NCBI RefSeq assembly: GCF_013337685.1
Contig: NZ_SUQN01000001.1
Coordinates: 1 to 64,000 of the forward strand
Length of the DNA: 64,000 nucleotides
Reading direction: 5' to 3'
Source: Citrobacter gillenii
Lineage (GTDB): Bacteria > Pseudomonadota > Gammaproteobacteria > Enterobacterales > Enterobacteriaceae
Positions 9,966 to 24,063 of this stretch are shown here, in pieces. Made by a program: the position numbers and the translations under genes. The notes beneath the pieces are model-generated. The model ran no database searches. It was given only the letters and a program-made list of their open reading frames with translations, and had not been told where the DNA came from. The number at the start of each line of letters is the position of its first letter. Positions within the stretch are counted from its first letter, which is position 1.

Positions 9966-10005
9966 TAAAAAAGCGGAACATGCCAGTGCATGTTCCGCTT
10001 TTTTG
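9966..10005 (+). terminator. terminator after grcA
   Basis: A stem AAAAGCGGAACATG/CATGTTCCGCTTTT with a short loop is followed by a T-run. Confidence 0.9.
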
Positions 10006-10019
10006 TCGTTGAAAGAAGG

Positions 10020-10049
10020 TAAAAAATGCCGGGTTCATTAACCCGGCAT
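10020..10049 (-). terminator. terminator after srmB
   Basis: A perfect 10-bp stem ATGCCGGGTT/AACCCGGCAT with a 4-base loop lies next to the srmB stop. Read on the minus strand it is followed by TTTTT. Confidence 0.85.
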
Positions 10050-10054
10050 ACCGT

Positions 10055-11383
10055 TTACTCTTTGTCAGACTGCGGCGCGGCAGCTGCGCTCGGCTTGCGA
10101 CGCTTGCCGATATTTTTGGCGTCGCGGTGACGTTTCTTCACGCGCGGCTTCTCTTTGTCTTTCTCTTTTTTCTCGGCACGTTTCGCCAGCACTTTCTTGG
10201 ATGGCTTACCGTTAGACTTCTCACTTGGCGCGCGCGTTGTTGGACGCAGTTCGTCAACCACGCGCGGCTTTAGCTGCTCGTCGACATAGCGACTCGCTTT
10301 GCCGAGCAGCAGGTGGTCGTGCGCTTCTACCAGAGAAATGGCGGTGCCTTTACGGCCTGCGCGACCGGTACGGCCAATACGGTGCAAATAGGCATCGCCA
10401 CTACGAGGCATGTCGTAGTTAAACACGTGGCTGACATCAGGAATGTCGATACCGCGTGCCGCAACGTCGGTGGCAACCAGCACATTCACACGACCATCGG
10501 TCAGGCGTTTGATCGCTTCGTTGCGCTTGCTTTGTACCATCTCGCCTTCGAGATAGCAGTTGTTGATCCCCGCCTGGCGCAGCCAGCCAGCCAGCTCGTG
10601 CACGCGCTCGCGTTTACGCACAAAGACGATAGAACGCGTTGCTTCAGGCTGCTTTAACAGGTGAATCAGCAACGCTGTTTTGTGTTCGATATCATCGGCA
10701 CGATAGTACCACTGATGGATCTTCTTACGTTCGCGGGTGGATGGATCCGCAGAAACCTCAACTGGATCTTCCAGCAGGCGCTCGGCAAAATCTTTAACCG
10801 CATTGCCTTCCAGAGTGGCAGAGAACAGCATGGTCTGCTTGCGCCAGCGGGTTTCACCGGCAATATGCTCGATATCCTGCGCGAAGCCCATATCCAGCAT
10901 ACGGTCGGCTTCATCGAGGATCAGCGTTTCAACCGCATGGCAGTCGAAGTTCTCTTCTTTAATGTATTGCAGCAGACGCCCGGTGGTCGCGACCACGATG
11001 TCCTGATTTTCGCTGAACACTTCCATATGGTTCATGTAGGCCACGCCGCCGGTGATGGTGGCGACATCCAGATGCGTATTCTTCGCCAGTTCACGGGCGT
11101 GATCGGCAACTTGCATTGCCAGTTCACGGGTCGGCGTCAGAATTAAAACGCGCGGTGGACCTGATTTTTTGCGCGGAAAGTCGAGCAGGTGCTGCAACAC
11201 TGGCAGCAAATATGCCGCCGTTTTACCGGTGCCTGTCGGCGCAGAACCGAGTACATCACGGCCATCGAGCGCAGGTGGAATGGCGGCTGCCTGAATAGCT
11301 GTCGGGCGAGTGAAACCTTTTTCCTGGAGGGCATCCAGCAGGCTTTCATCGAGTTCAAGTTCGGAAAAAGTCGTTACAGTCAT
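10055..11383 (-). CDS. srmB: DEAD-box ATP-dependent RNA helicase SrmB
   Basis: RNA helicase that helps assemble the large ribosomal subunit, especially in the cold. The 442 residues show the DEAD-box motifs in order: a Q-motif region (GFTRPTAIQAAAIP), Walker A (APTGTGKTAAY), PTRELA, TGG, DEAD (LILDEADRMLDMGF), SAT (LFSATL), then RGIDIPDV and HRIGRTGRAGR. The tail from about residue 385 is lysine/arginine-rich, as expected for RNA contact. It lies between grcA (convergent) and trmN6 (divergent). Confidence 0.97.
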   Translation of the reverse strand: MTVTTFSELELDESLLDALQEKGFTRPTAIQAAAIPPALDGRDVLGSAPTGTGKTAAYLLPVLQHLLDFPRKKSGPPRVLILTPTRELAMQVADHARELAKNTHLDVATITGGVAYMNHMEVFSENQDIVVATTGRLLQYIKEENFDCHAVETLILDEADRMLDMGFAQDIEHIAGETRWRKQTMLFSATLEGNAVKDFAERLLEDPVEVSADPSTRERKKIHQWYYRADDIEHKTALLIHLLKQPEATRSIVFVRKRERVHELAGWLRQAGINNCYLEGEMVQSKRNEAIKRLTDGRVNVLVATDVAARGIDIPDVSHVFNYDMPRSGDAYLHRIGRTGRAGRKGTAISLVEAHDHLLLGKASRYVDEQLKPRVVDELRPTTRAPSEKSNGKPSKKVLAKRAEKKEKDKEKPRVKKRHRDAKNIGKRRKPSAAAAPQSDKE

Positions 11384-11513
11384 GTTCTACCTCTGTGTGG
11401 GGCGCTGATTATAGACGTTACGGCTGCAATCTTCATCTGTTTGTATGGATATACCTTCTCAGGTATTGTTTTTATCCTATGTTATCGTTTTTTTTCCAGG
11501 AAGGTTGTTTTTC

Positions 11514-13882
<2,369 letters not shown>

Positions 13883-14121
13883 GTGTTTGGTCACCATAGC
13901 ACCACATTGTGCGAAACTGCACGTTATATTTTTAATTGTGTTGCAATGGCTAAACACGAAAGAAATTCATAGTGAGAGGTAAAGTATGAAAAATATTTTG
14001 TGTAGCAGGCCGTTAGCGTCAGATTAGGAGATGAAATAAAGTGCCCGTTGGGTTACTCTGCAAGCGGTTTAATGGGCATTTCTGTACAGATAGTGCGTTG
14101 ATCGGGTTATGTAGACTTATA

Positions 14122-14286
14122 ATGAGAGATAAGACCTGTCTACAACATGACAAACAAAAACAAATGCGTAACGGAACTTTACGAAACTTGAGCACTCCAA
14201 GTCATTGCTTGCTCATAGTGCAGCTGATGGAGTGGCGTTTCGAAAGCGCGTGGAAATTTGGTTTGGGGAGACTTTACCTCGGATGA
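14122..14286 (+). CDS. rseD: RseD leader peptide, translationally coupled to rpoE
   Basis: Short reading frame in front of rpoE that corresponds to the E. coli rseD leader peptide, through which CsrA affects rpoE translation. Its stop overlaps the rpoE start (ATGA), so the two are coupled. From the ATG at 14122 it would be 54 codons; the E. coli gene is recalled as about 51 codons. I see no clear Shine-Dalgarno, so the exact start is uncertain. The second half (SHCLLIVQLMEWRFESAWKF) is read through the sigma-E promoter, so transcripts from that promoter would lack the leader start. Confidence 0.6.
   Translation: MRDKTCLQHDKQKQMRNGTLRNLSTPSHCLLIVQLMEWRFESAWKFGLGRLYLG
14173..14200 (+). promoter_or_regulatory. 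sigma-E autoregulatory promoter of rpoE
   Basis: The -35 GGAACTT (14173-14179) is a perfect sigma-E element. After 16 bases it is followed by TCCAA (14196-14200), one change from the consensus TCTAA. This corresponds to the autoregulated rpoE promoter of E. coli. Confidence 0.8.
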
Positions 14287-14858
14287 GCGAGCAGTTAACG
14301 GACCAGGTCCTGGTAGAACGGGTCCAGAAGGGAGATCAGAAAGCCTTTAATTTACTGGTAGTTCGCTATCAGCATAAGGTGGCGAGCCTGGTTTCCCGCT
14401 ATGTACCGTCGGGCGATGTTCCCGATGTTGTACAGGAAGCATTTATTAAGGCCTATCGTGCGCTGGATTCGTTCCGGGGAGATAGTGCTTTTTATACCTG
14501 GCTGTATCGTATTGCAGTCAATACAGCGAAGAATTACCTGGTCGCTCAGGGGCGTCGTCCACCTTCCAGTGATATAGATGCGATAGAAGCAGAAAATTAC
14601 GAAAGTGGCGGTGCGCTGAAAGAAATTTCGAACCCTGAGAACTTAATGTTGTCAGAAGAACTGAGACAGATAGTTTTCCGAACTATTGAGTCCCTCCCGG
14701 AAGATTTACGCATGGCAATAACCTTGCGGGAGCTGGATGGCCTGAGCTATGAAGAGATAGCTGCTATCATGGATTGTCCGGTGGGTACGGTGCGTTCTCG
14801 TATCTTCCGAGCGAGGGAAGCTATTGATAATAAAGTTCAACCGCTTATCAGGCGTTGA
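14283..14858 (+). CDS. rpoE: RNA polymerase extracytoplasmic-stress sigma factor RpoE
   Basis: Sigma-24, which directs transcription of envelope-stress genes when freed from RseA. The 191-residue protein has region 2 (VVRYQHKVASLVSRY, then DVVQEAFIKAYRAL and SAFYTWLYRIAVN) and region 4 with the helix-turn-helix LSYEEIAAIMDCPVGTVRSRIFRAR. The start MSEQLTDQ at 14283 follows GGGGAGA and gives the E. coli length; an upstream in-frame extension is excluded because it overlaps the promoter. It is first of rpoE-rseA-rseB-rseC, coupled to rseD. Confidence 0.98.
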   Translation: MSEQLTDQVLVERVQKGDQKAFNLLVVRYQHKVASLVSRYVPSGDVPDVVQEAFIKAYRALDSFRGDSAFYTWLYRIAVNTAKNYLVAQGRRPPSSDIDAIEAENYESGGALKEISNPENLMLSEELRQIVFRTIESLPEDLRMAITLRELDGLSYEEIAAIMDCPVGTVRSRIFRAREAIDNKVQPLIRR

Positions 14859-14889
14859 CGGTAGCGGGATACTGGAAAAGGTATTAGGC

Positions 14890-15543
14890 ATGCAGAAAGA
14901 AAAACTTTCCGCTTTAATGGATGGCGAAACGCTGGATACTGAGTTACTCAAAGAGCTGACTCACGACCCGGAAATGCAAAAAACCTGGGAGAGTTATCAC
15001 CTGATCCGCGATTCCATGCGAGGTGATACCGCCGACGTTCTCCATTTCGATATTTCCGACCGAGTAATGGCAGCCATCGCAGATGAGCCAGTACGTCAGG
15101 CGGCGCCATTGATTCCTGAGGCCCAGCCAGCACCACATCAGTGGCAGAAAATGCCATTCTGGAAGAAAATGCGTCCGTGGGCCGCTCAGCTTACTCAAAT
15201 GGGTGTGGCCGCGTGCGTATCGCTTGCAGTTATCGTTGGCGTCCAGCACTATAATGGGCAATCTGAAACGTCCCAGCAGCCCGAAACGCCGGTATTTAAT
15301 ACATTACCGATGATGGGTAAAGCCAGTCCGGTGAGCTTGGGTGTACCTTCTGACGCGACGGCCAGCAGCGGCGGTCAGCAACAGCAGGTGCAGGAGCAGC
15401 GTCGTCGTATCAATGCTATGTTGCAGGATTACGAACTGCAGCGCCGACTGCACTCCGAACAGCTTCAGTTTGAGCAGGCACAGACACAGCAAGCCGCTGT
15501 ACAGGTGCCAGGAATTCAAACTTTAGGAACGCAATCGCAGTAA
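14890..15543 (+). CDS. rseA: anti-sigma-E factor RseA
   Basis: Single-pass inner-membrane protein that holds RpoE inactive until DegS and RseP cleave it. The 217-residue sequence has an N-terminal cytoplasmic sigma-binding domain (MQKEKLSALMDGE to about residue 66), one membrane segment at about 102-119 (MGVAACVSLAVIVGV), and a glutamine-rich periplasmic part that would bind RseB and be cut by DegS near SPVSLG. The start at 14890 gives the E. coli start and near-equal length; upstream in-frame starts overlap the rpoE end. Confidence 0.96.
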   Translation: MQKEKLSALMDGETLDTELLKELTHDPEMQKTWESYHLIRDSMRGDTADVLHFDISDRVMAAIADEPVRQAAPLIPEAQPAPHQWQKMPFWKKMRPWAAQLTQMGVAACVSLAVIVGVQHYNGQSETSQQPETPVFNTLPMMGKASPVSLGVPSDATASSGGQQQQVQEQRRRINAMLQDYELQRRLHSEQLQFEQAQTQQAAVQVPGIQTLGTQSQ

Positions 15544-16499
15544 TGAAGCAACTTTGGTTTGCCATGTCACTTGTGGCTGGTAGCCTGTTCTTCTCTGTCA
15601 ACGCCTCGGCCACTCCTGCGTCCGGGGCGTTATTGCAGCAGATGAATCTGGCCAGCCAGTCGCTCACCTATGAGCTGTCCTTCGTCAGCATCAATAAACA
15701 GGGTGTTGAATCCCTACGTTATCGTCATGCTCGTCTGGATAATCGTCCGCTTGCACAACTGTTGCAATTAGATGGACCACGCCGGGAAGTCGTACAACGT
15801 GGAAATGAAATCAGCTATTTTGAGTCGGGGCTCGAACCGTTCACGCTGAACGGTGATTATATTGTTGATTCTCTGCCATCCCTGATTTACACCGACTTTA
15901 AACGTCTCGCACCCTACTATGACTTTATCTCGGTAGGCCGAACACGTATTGCCGACAGGCTTTGTGAAGTACTCCGCGTCGTGGCGCGTGACGGGACTCG
16001 TTACAGCTACATTGTCTGGATGGACACCGAAACTAAGCTACCGATGCGCGTCGATCTTCTTGACCGGGATGGCGAAACGCTGGAACAGTTCCGCGTGATC
16101 GCTTTTACTGTGAATAGCGGCGTCGGAGACAGCATGCAGACGCTGGCAAAAGCCAACCTGCCGCCGTTGCTATCTGTTCCCGCGGGCGAGAAAACCAACT
16201 TCAACTGGAGCCCATCATGGTTGCCGCAAGGATTCAGTGAAGTCTCTAGCAGCCGTCGTCCACTGCCGACGATGGACAATATGCCGATTGAATCGCGTCT
16301 TTATTCTGACGGGCTGTTCAGCTTCTCTGTGAATGTGAACCGCGCGCAGCAAAACAGCGCCGATCAGCTCCTGCGTACCGGACGCCGCACGGTCAGTACC
16401 AGCGTACGAGATAATGCCGAAATCACTATCGTTGGTGAACTTCCGCCGCAAACGGCGAAGCGCATCGCGGACAATATCAAGTTCAGGGCTGCACAATGA
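15543..16499 (+). CDS. rseB: sigma-E regulatory protein RseB
   Basis: Periplasmic protein that binds RseA and protects it from DegS; lipopolysaccharide or outer-membrane signals displace it. The 318-residue precursor has a clear signal peptide (MKQLWFAMSLVAGSLFFSVNASA, cleavage after about residue 23) and a LolA/LolB-like large domain followed by a smaller C-terminal domain (MucB/RseB family). Its ATG overlaps the rseA stop (TAATG), indicating translational coupling. Confidence 0.97.
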   Translation: MKQLWFAMSLVAGSLFFSVNASATPASGALLQQMNLASQSLTYELSFVSINKQGVESLRYRHARLDNRPLAQLLQLDGPRREVVQRGNEISYFESGLEPFTLNGDYIVDSLPSLIYTDFKRLAPYYDFISVGRTRIADRLCEVLRVVARDGTRYSYIVWMDTETKLPMRVDLLDRDGETLEQFRVIAFTVNSGVGDSMQTLAKANLPPLLSVPAGEKTNFNWSPSWLPQGFSEVSSSRRPLPTMDNMPIESRLYSDGLFSFSVNVNRAQQNSADQLLRTGRRTVSTSVRDNAEITIVGELPPQTAKRIADNIKFRAAQ

Positions 16500-16960
16500 T
16501 CAAAGAGTGGGCAACGGTTGTTTCCTGGCAAAATGGCCTAGCGACAGTCAGCTGTGACGTTAAAGCGTCGTGCAGCAGCTGTGCCTCAAGGGCCGGATGC
16601 GGAAGCCGTGTGCTGAATAAACTGGGACCGCAGACAACGCACACCATTGTGGTGCCTAGCGTTGAACCGCTGGCTCCCGGTCAGAAAGTTGAGCTAGGCA
16701 TTGCTGAAGGCAGCCTGTTGGGCTCGGCAATGTTAGTCTATCTGTCTCCGCTGGCGGGGCTGTTTGTTTTTGCCGCATTGTTCCAGGTGTTGTTTGGCAG
16801 CGATATCGCCGCGTTAAGCGGTGCGATACTGGGCGGTGTGGGTGGATTCCTGATTGCTCGTGGTTTCTCACGCAAGCTGGCTGAACGTGAGGCCTGGCAA
16901 CCGGTGATTCTCAATGTTGCTCTCCCGCCTGACCTTCTTCGCGTCGAAACACACCAGTGA
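16496..16960 (+). CDS. rseC: RseC/MucC-family membrane protein
   Basis: Inner-membrane protein at the end of the rpoE operon, linked in related bacteria to SoxR reduction together with the Rsx complex and only weakly to sigma-E control. The 154 residues carry an N-terminal cysteine cluster (CDVKASCSSCASRAGCGS), two membrane segments near 75-95 and 100-118, and a short tail. Its start overlaps the rseB stop by 4 bases. A BIME repeat follows. Confidence 0.95.
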   Translation: MIKEWATVVSWQNGLATVSCDVKASCSSCASRAGCGSRVLNKLGPQTTHTIVVPSVEPLAPGQKVELGIAEGSLLGSAMLVYLSPLAGLFVFAALFQVLFGSDIAALSGAILGGVGGFLIARGFSRKLAEREAWQPVILNVALPPDLLRVETHQ

Positions 16961-16966
16961 TATATA

Positions 16967-17037
16967 TGCCTGATGGCGCTGCGCTTATCAGGCCTACAGG
17001 ACCGTTACTACGTAGGCCAGATAGGGCACTTTCGCCG
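16967..17037. repeat. REP/BIME element after rseC
   Basis: A REP-like unit (TGCCTGATGGCGCTGCGC onward, 16967-16999) is followed by a degenerate opposed unit (GTAGGCCAGATAGGG onward). Such repeats are transcribed but untranslated and often stabilise the upstream mRNA. Confidence 0.75.
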
Positions 17038-17225
17038 TACTTCGGTAAAAGTTTCACTGACTTTGCTAAGTTGTTTCCAGTTCCCGCTATCCTTGCTCTA
17101 TGAACATTTCCTCGCCTCAGCGTTGTAGTGTAGAATGCGGCGTTTCACTTAAACCGACGTTAAGCTCAGAACAGCGACTTCTCAAAGCCTGCCCAGGCAG
17201 GCGTAAGGCACAATAATTACACTAT

Positions 17226-19025
17226 ATGAAGAACATACGTAACTTTTCAATCATAGCTCACATCGACCACGGTAAATCAACGCTGTCTGACCGTATTATC
17301 CAGATCTGCGGTGGCCTGTCTGACCGTGAAATGGAAGCGCAGGTTCTCGACTCGATGGATCTTGAGCGTGAGCGCGGTATTACTATCAAAGCGCAGAGCG
17401 TGACGCTCGATTTCAAATCATCTGATGGTGAAACCTACCAGCTTAACTTTATCGACACGCCGGGCCACGTTGACTTCTCGTATGAAGTTTCGCGCTCGCT
17501 TGCCGCCTGTGAAGGCGCTCTGCTGGTGGTTGACGCCGGACAGGGTGTTGAAGCGCAAACGCTGGCTAACTGCTATACCGCCCTGGAAATGGATCTCGAG
17601 GTAGTGCCGGTACTGAACAAAATTGACCTGCCGGCTGCCGATCCTGAGCGTGTAGCGGAAGAGATCGAAGATATCGTCGGTATCGATGCGACAGATGCGG
17701 TTCGTTGCTCGGCGAAAACCGGCGTCGGCGTGACCGACGTTCTGGAACGTCTGGTGCGCGAAATTCCGCCGCCGGAAGGTGACCCGGAAGGCCCGCTGCA
17801 GGCGCTGATCATTGACTCCTGGTTCGATAACTATCTGGGTGTGGTCTCGCTGGTACGTATTAAAAACGGCACCATGCGCAAAGGCGACAAAATCAAAGTG
17901 ATGAGCACCGGGCAGGTGTATAACGCTGACCGTCTGGGGATCTTCACGCCTAAGCAGGTTGACCGTACCGAACTGAAGTGCGGCGAAGTGGGTTGGCTGG
18001 TTTGTGCGATTAAAGACATCCTCGGTGCCCCGGTCGGCGATACGCTGACTCAGGCACGTAATCCGGCAGATAAAGCGCTGCCAGGATTTAAAAAGGTGAA
18101 ACCGCAGGTTTACGCCGGTCTGTTCCCGGTCAGCTCTGACGATTACGAAAACTTCCGTGATGCGTTAGGTAAGCTGAGCCTGAACGATGCCTCCCTGTTC
18201 TATGAACCGGAAAGCTCTACCGCGCTGGGCTTCGGCTTCCGCTGTGGCTTCCTTGGTTTGCTGCACATGGAGATCATTCAGGAACGTCTGGAACGTGAAT
18301 ACGATCTGGACCTGATCACCACTGCACCGACCGTTGTTTACGAAGTTGAAACCACGGGTAAAGAGACTATCTATGTCGATAGCCCGTCCAAACTGCCGCC
18401 GCTGAACAACATCTATGAGCTGCGCGAGCCGATCGCTGAGTGTCATATGCTGCTGCCTCAGGCATATCTCGGCAACGTTATCACGCTGTGTATCGAGAAG
18501 CGTGGCGTACAGACCAACATGGTTTACCACGGTAACCAGGTGGCGCTGACCTATGAAATCCCGATGGCAGAAGTGGTGCTCGACTTCTTCGACCGCCTGA
18601 AGTCAACGTCTCGTGGCTATGCGTCACTGGACTATAACTTCAAACGCTTCCAGGCCTCTGACATGGTGCGCGTTGATGTTCTGATCAACAACGAGCGTGT
18701 TGATGCGCTGGCGCTCATTACCCACCGTGATAACTCACAGAGCCGCGGCCGTGAGCTGGTGGAAAAGATGAAAGAACTGATCCCACGCCAGCAGTTTGAT
18801 ATCGCGATTCAGGCAGCCATTGGTACGCACATCATTGCGCGTTCAACGGTTAAGCAGCTGCGTAAAAACGTTCTGGCTAAGTGCTATGGCGGTGATATTA
18901 GCCGTAAGAAAAAGCTGCTGCAGAAACAGAAAGAAGGTAAAAAACGCATGAAGCAGATCGGTAACGTCGAGCTGCCTCAGGAAGCGTTCCTCGCCATTCT
19001 GCATGTCGGTAAAGACAGCAAATAA
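17226..19025 (+). CDS. lepA: elongation factor 4 LepA
   Basis: Translational GTPase related to EF-G, involved in translation under stress and in 30S assembly. The 599 residues begin with the G domain: [12 protein letters not shown] (G1), RERGITI (G2), DTPGHVDF (G3), NKIDLPAAD (G4). EF-G-like domains II, III and V follow, then the LepA-specific basic C-terminal domain with [20 protein letters not shown]. Length equals E. coli LepA. lepB follows after 15 bases, so the pair is an operon. Confidence 0.98.
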   Translation: MKNIRNFSIIAHIDHGKSTLSDRIIQICGGLSDREMEAQVLDSMDLERERGITIKAQSVTLDFKSSDGETYQLNFIDTPGHVDFSYEVSRSLAACEGALLVVDAGQGVEAQTLANCYTALEMDLEVVPVLNKIDLPAADPERVAEEIEDIVGIDATDAVRCSAKTGVGVTDVLERLVREIPPPEGDPEGPLQALIIDSWFDNYLGVVSLVRIKNGTMRKGDKIKVMSTGQVYNADRLGIFTPKQVDRTELKCGEVGWLVCAIKDILGAPVGDTLTQARNPADKALPGFKKVKPQVYAGLFPVSSDDYENFRDALGKLSLNDASLFYEPESSTALGFGFRCGFLGLLHMEIIQERLEREYDLDLITTAPTVVYEVETTGKETIYVDSPSKLPPLNNIYELREPIAECHMLLPQAYLGNVITLCIEKRGVQTNMVYHGNQVALTYEIPMAEVVLDFFDRLKSTSRGYASLDYNFKRFQASDMVRVDVLINNERVDALALITHRDNSQSRGRELVEKMKELIPRQQFDIAIQAAIGTHIIARSTVKQLRKNVLAKCYGGDISRKKKLLQKQKEGKKRMKQIGNVELPQEAFLAILHVGKDSK

Positions 19026-19040
19026 TCCTAAGGAGTTGGC

Positions 19041-20015
19041 ATGGCGAATATGTTTGCCCTGATTCTGGTGATTGCCACACTGGTGACGGGCATTTTATGG
19101 TGCGTAGATAAATTTATCTTTGCGCCAAAACGCCGGGAGCGTCAGGCAGCGGCACAAGCCGCTGCGGGTGATTCACTGGATAACGCAACGCTGAAAAAAG
19201 TCTCCCCGAAGCCGGGCTGGCTGGAAACCGGAGCATCCGTGTTCCCGGTACTGGCGATTGTACTGGTGGTGCGTTCATTTATTTATGAGCCGTTCCAGAT
19301 CCCATCGGGTTCGATGATGCCGACGCTGTTAATTGGTGATTTTATTCTGGTGGAGAAATTTGCCTACGGAATTAAAGATCCGATTTATCAGAAAACACTG
19401 ATCGAAACGGGCCATCCGAAACGCGGTGATGTCGTGGTGTTTAAATACCCGGAGGATCCGCGCCTGGACTACATCAAACGCGCTGTCGGTTTACCGGGAG
19501 ACAAAGTGACGTACGATCCAGTGGCGAAAGAGGTCACGATCCAGCCAGGATGCCGCTCCGGTCAGGCGTGTCAAAACGCATTGCCGGTCACGTACTCTGA
19601 CGTTCAGCCGAGTGATTTCGTACAGACGTTTGCACGTCGTAACGGTGGCGAAGCGACCAGTGGTTTCTTCGAACTTCCGCTGAGCGAAACGAAAGATAAC
19701 GGTATTCGCCTGACCGAACGTAAAGAGACGCTGGGCGAGGTGACGCACCGCATTCTGACCGTGCCAATCGCGCAGGATCAGGTGGGGATGTACTACCGCC
19801 AACCGGGTCAGCAACTGGCGACCTGGATTGTTCCACCGGGACACTACTTCATGATGGGTGATAACCGCGACAACAGCGCGGACAGCCGTTACTGGGGATT
19901 TGTACCGGAAGCGAATCTGGTGGGTAAAGCGACGGGCATCTGGATGAGTTTCGACAAGCAAGAAGGTGAATGGCCGACCGGTGTTCGTTTAAGCCGTATT
20001 GGTGGTATTCATTAA
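19041..20015 (+). CDS. lepB: signal peptidase I LepB
   Basis: Inner-membrane serine protease that removes signal peptides from exported proteins. The 324-residue protein has two N-terminal membrane segments (about 4-22 and 62-80), then the periplasmic catalytic domain with box B IPSGSMMPTL (Ser91 nucleophile), box D YIKRAVGLPGD (Lys146 general base) and box E GDNRDNSADSRYWG. A strong AAGGAG Shine-Dalgarno precedes the ATG. Confidence 0.98.
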   Translation: MANMFALILVIATLVTGILWCVDKFIFAPKRRERQAAAQAAAGDSLDNATLKKVSPKPGWLETGASVFPVLAIVLVVRSFIYEPFQIPSGSMMPTLLIGDFILVEKFAYGIKDPIYQKTLIETGHPKRGDVVVFKYPEDPRLDYIKRAVGLPGDKVTYDPVAKEVTIQPGCRSGQACQNALPVTYSDVQPSDFVQTFARRNGGEATSGFFELPLSETKDNGIRLTERKETLGEVTHRILTVPIAQDQVGMYYRQPGQQLATWIVPPGHYFMMGDNRDNSADSRYWGFVPEANLVGKATGIWMSFDKQEGEWPTGVRLSRIGGIH

Positions 20016-20028
20016 TTGCTGATAATCG

Positions 20029-20070
20029 TTCACGTTGTCGTCATAATGGCGGCAACGTGAATTATTTCTC
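20029..20070 (+). terminator. hairpin after lepB, possible terminator or attenuator
   Basis: TTCACGTTG/CAACGTGAA forms a 9-bp stem, extendable inward, followed by ATTATTTCTC. The T-run is poor, so partial termination between lepA-lepB and rnc is more likely than complete termination. Confidence 0.5.
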
Positions 20071-20160
20071 GGATAAATTCCCGCAGACTAACGACATCCC
20101 TTGTCGTTGTGTATAGAATATTCCCCCGTAGTTTTAGGTTGGCACCGTCAGGTTGCCACG

Positions 20161-21868
<1,708 letters not shown>

Positions 21869-21899
21869 ACCCTTCCTCTGAAAGACGACGAGTATTATG

Positions 21900-22628
21900 A
21901 TGGATGGATGGCAACGCGCATTTGTCCTGCATAGTCGCCCCTGGAGCGAAACCAGTTTAGTGCTGGACGTTTTCACGGAAGAGTCGGGTCGCGTGCGCCT
22001 TGTGGCTAAAGGCGCACGTTCCAAACGCTCTAATCTGAAAGGCGCACTCCAGCCTTTTACCCCATTATTACTTCGCTTTGGTGGACGTGGTGAGGTCAAA
22101 ACCCTACGTAGCGCTGAAGCCGTCTCTCTGGCACTTCCGCTTAGCGGAATCACGCTGTACAGCGGTCTGTATATCAACGAACTCATTTCTCGCGTGCTTG
22201 AGTACGAGACCCGCTTTTCTGAACTCTTTTTCGATTACCTGAACTGTATCCAGGCGTTGGCAGGCACATCCGGTTCACCAGAGCCCGCCCTGCGTCGCTT
22301 TGAGCTGGCGTTGCTCGGTCATCTGGGCTACGGCGTGGATTTTGCCCACTGTGCGGGCAGCGGTGAACCGGTGGACGACACCATGACCTATCGCTATCGG
22401 GAAGAAAAAGGGTTTATCGCCAGCATCGTTATTGATAACAACACCTTTACCGGACGCCATCTCAAAGCACTTGCATCGCGTGAATTTCCGGATGCCGATA
22501 CGTTACGTGCCGCGAAACGCTTTACCCGCATGGCGTTAAAGCCGTATCTTGGTGGTAAGCCGTTAAAAAGCCGGGAACTGTTCCGGCAATTTTTGCCAAA
22601 ACGCGCAGTAAAAACAAATAATGATTAA
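21900..22628 (+). CDS. recO: DNA repair protein RecO
   Basis: Mediator of the RecFOR recombination pathway that loads RecA on SSB-coated single-stranded DNA and anneals strands. The 242-residue protein has the N-terminal OB fold ([15 protein letters not shown]) and a helical C-terminal domain. The E. coli-type protein begins M-E-G-W, so I chose the ATG at 21900 (MDGW) over the ATG directly before it at 21897; both are usable. Confidence 0.95.
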   Translation: MDGWQRAFVLHSRPWSETSLVLDVFTEESGRVRLVAKGARSKRSNLKGALQPFTPLLLRFGGRGEVKTLRSAEAVSLALPLSGITLYSGLYINELISRVLEYETRFSELFFDYLNCIQALAGTSGSPEPALRRFELALLGHLGYGVDFAHCAGSGEPVDDTMTYRYREEKGFIASIVIDNNTFTGRHLKALASREFPDADTLRAAKRFTRMALKPYLGGKPLKSRELFRQFLPKRAVKTNND

Positions 22629-22639
22629 CGAGGATTGTC

Positions 22640-23370
22640 ATGGCCGAATTACTGTTAGGCGTCAACATTGACCACATTGCCACTTTACGTAACGCACGCG
22701 GCACCGCATACCCGGACCCGGTTCAGGCGGCATTTATCGTTGAGCAAGCGGGGGCGGATGGGATCACCGTTCATCTGCGTGAAGACCGTCGTCATATTAC
22801 TGACAGAGACGTGCGAATTCTGCGTCAAACGCTGGATACACGTATGAATCTGGAAATGGCGGTGACGGAAGAGATGCTGGCCATCGCGGTTGAAACCAAG
22901 CCGCATTTCTGCTGCCTGGTGCCGGAAAAACGTCAGGAAGTCACCACTGAAGGCGGCTTGGATGTGGCGGGTCAACGCGACAAAATGCGTGATGCCTGCA
23001 AGCGTCTGGCGGATGCGGGGATCCTGGTCTCGCTGTTTATCGATGCCGATGAAGAACAAATTAAAGCGGCTGCTGATGTTGGCACGCCGTATATTGAAAT
23101 TCACACCGGCTGCTATGCTGATGCGAAAACCGATGCTGAACAGGCCAGCGAACTGGCACGTATCGCCAAAGCTGCGACCTTTGCTGCCAGCCTGGGTCTG
23201 AAGGTGAACGCCGGTCACGGCCTGACTTACCATAACGTCAAAGCTATTGCGCGGATCCCGGAAATGCACGAGCTGAACATTGGTCATGCGATCATCGGAC
23301 GTGCGGTGATGAGCGGTCTGAAAGACGCCGTAGTGGAAATGAAACGTCTAATGCTGGAAGCGCGTGGCTA

Positions 23371-23371
<1 letters not shown>
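22640..23371 (+). CDS. pdxJ: pyridoxine 5'-phosphate synthase PdxJ
   Basis: Condenses 1-deoxyxylulose 5-phosphate with 3-amino-2-oxopropyl phosphate to form pyridoxine 5'-phosphate, the last ring-closing step of vitamin B6 synthesis. The 243 residues form a TIM barrel with the family signature [16 protein letters not shown], then [18 protein letters not shown] and [12 protein letters not shown]. Length matches E. coli. The stop overlaps the acpS start (TAATG). Confidence 0.98.
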
Positions 23372-24026
<655 letters not shown>

Positions 24027-24063
24027 TCACAAATCGGGCGGGTATTATACGCGCATTCTTTGC

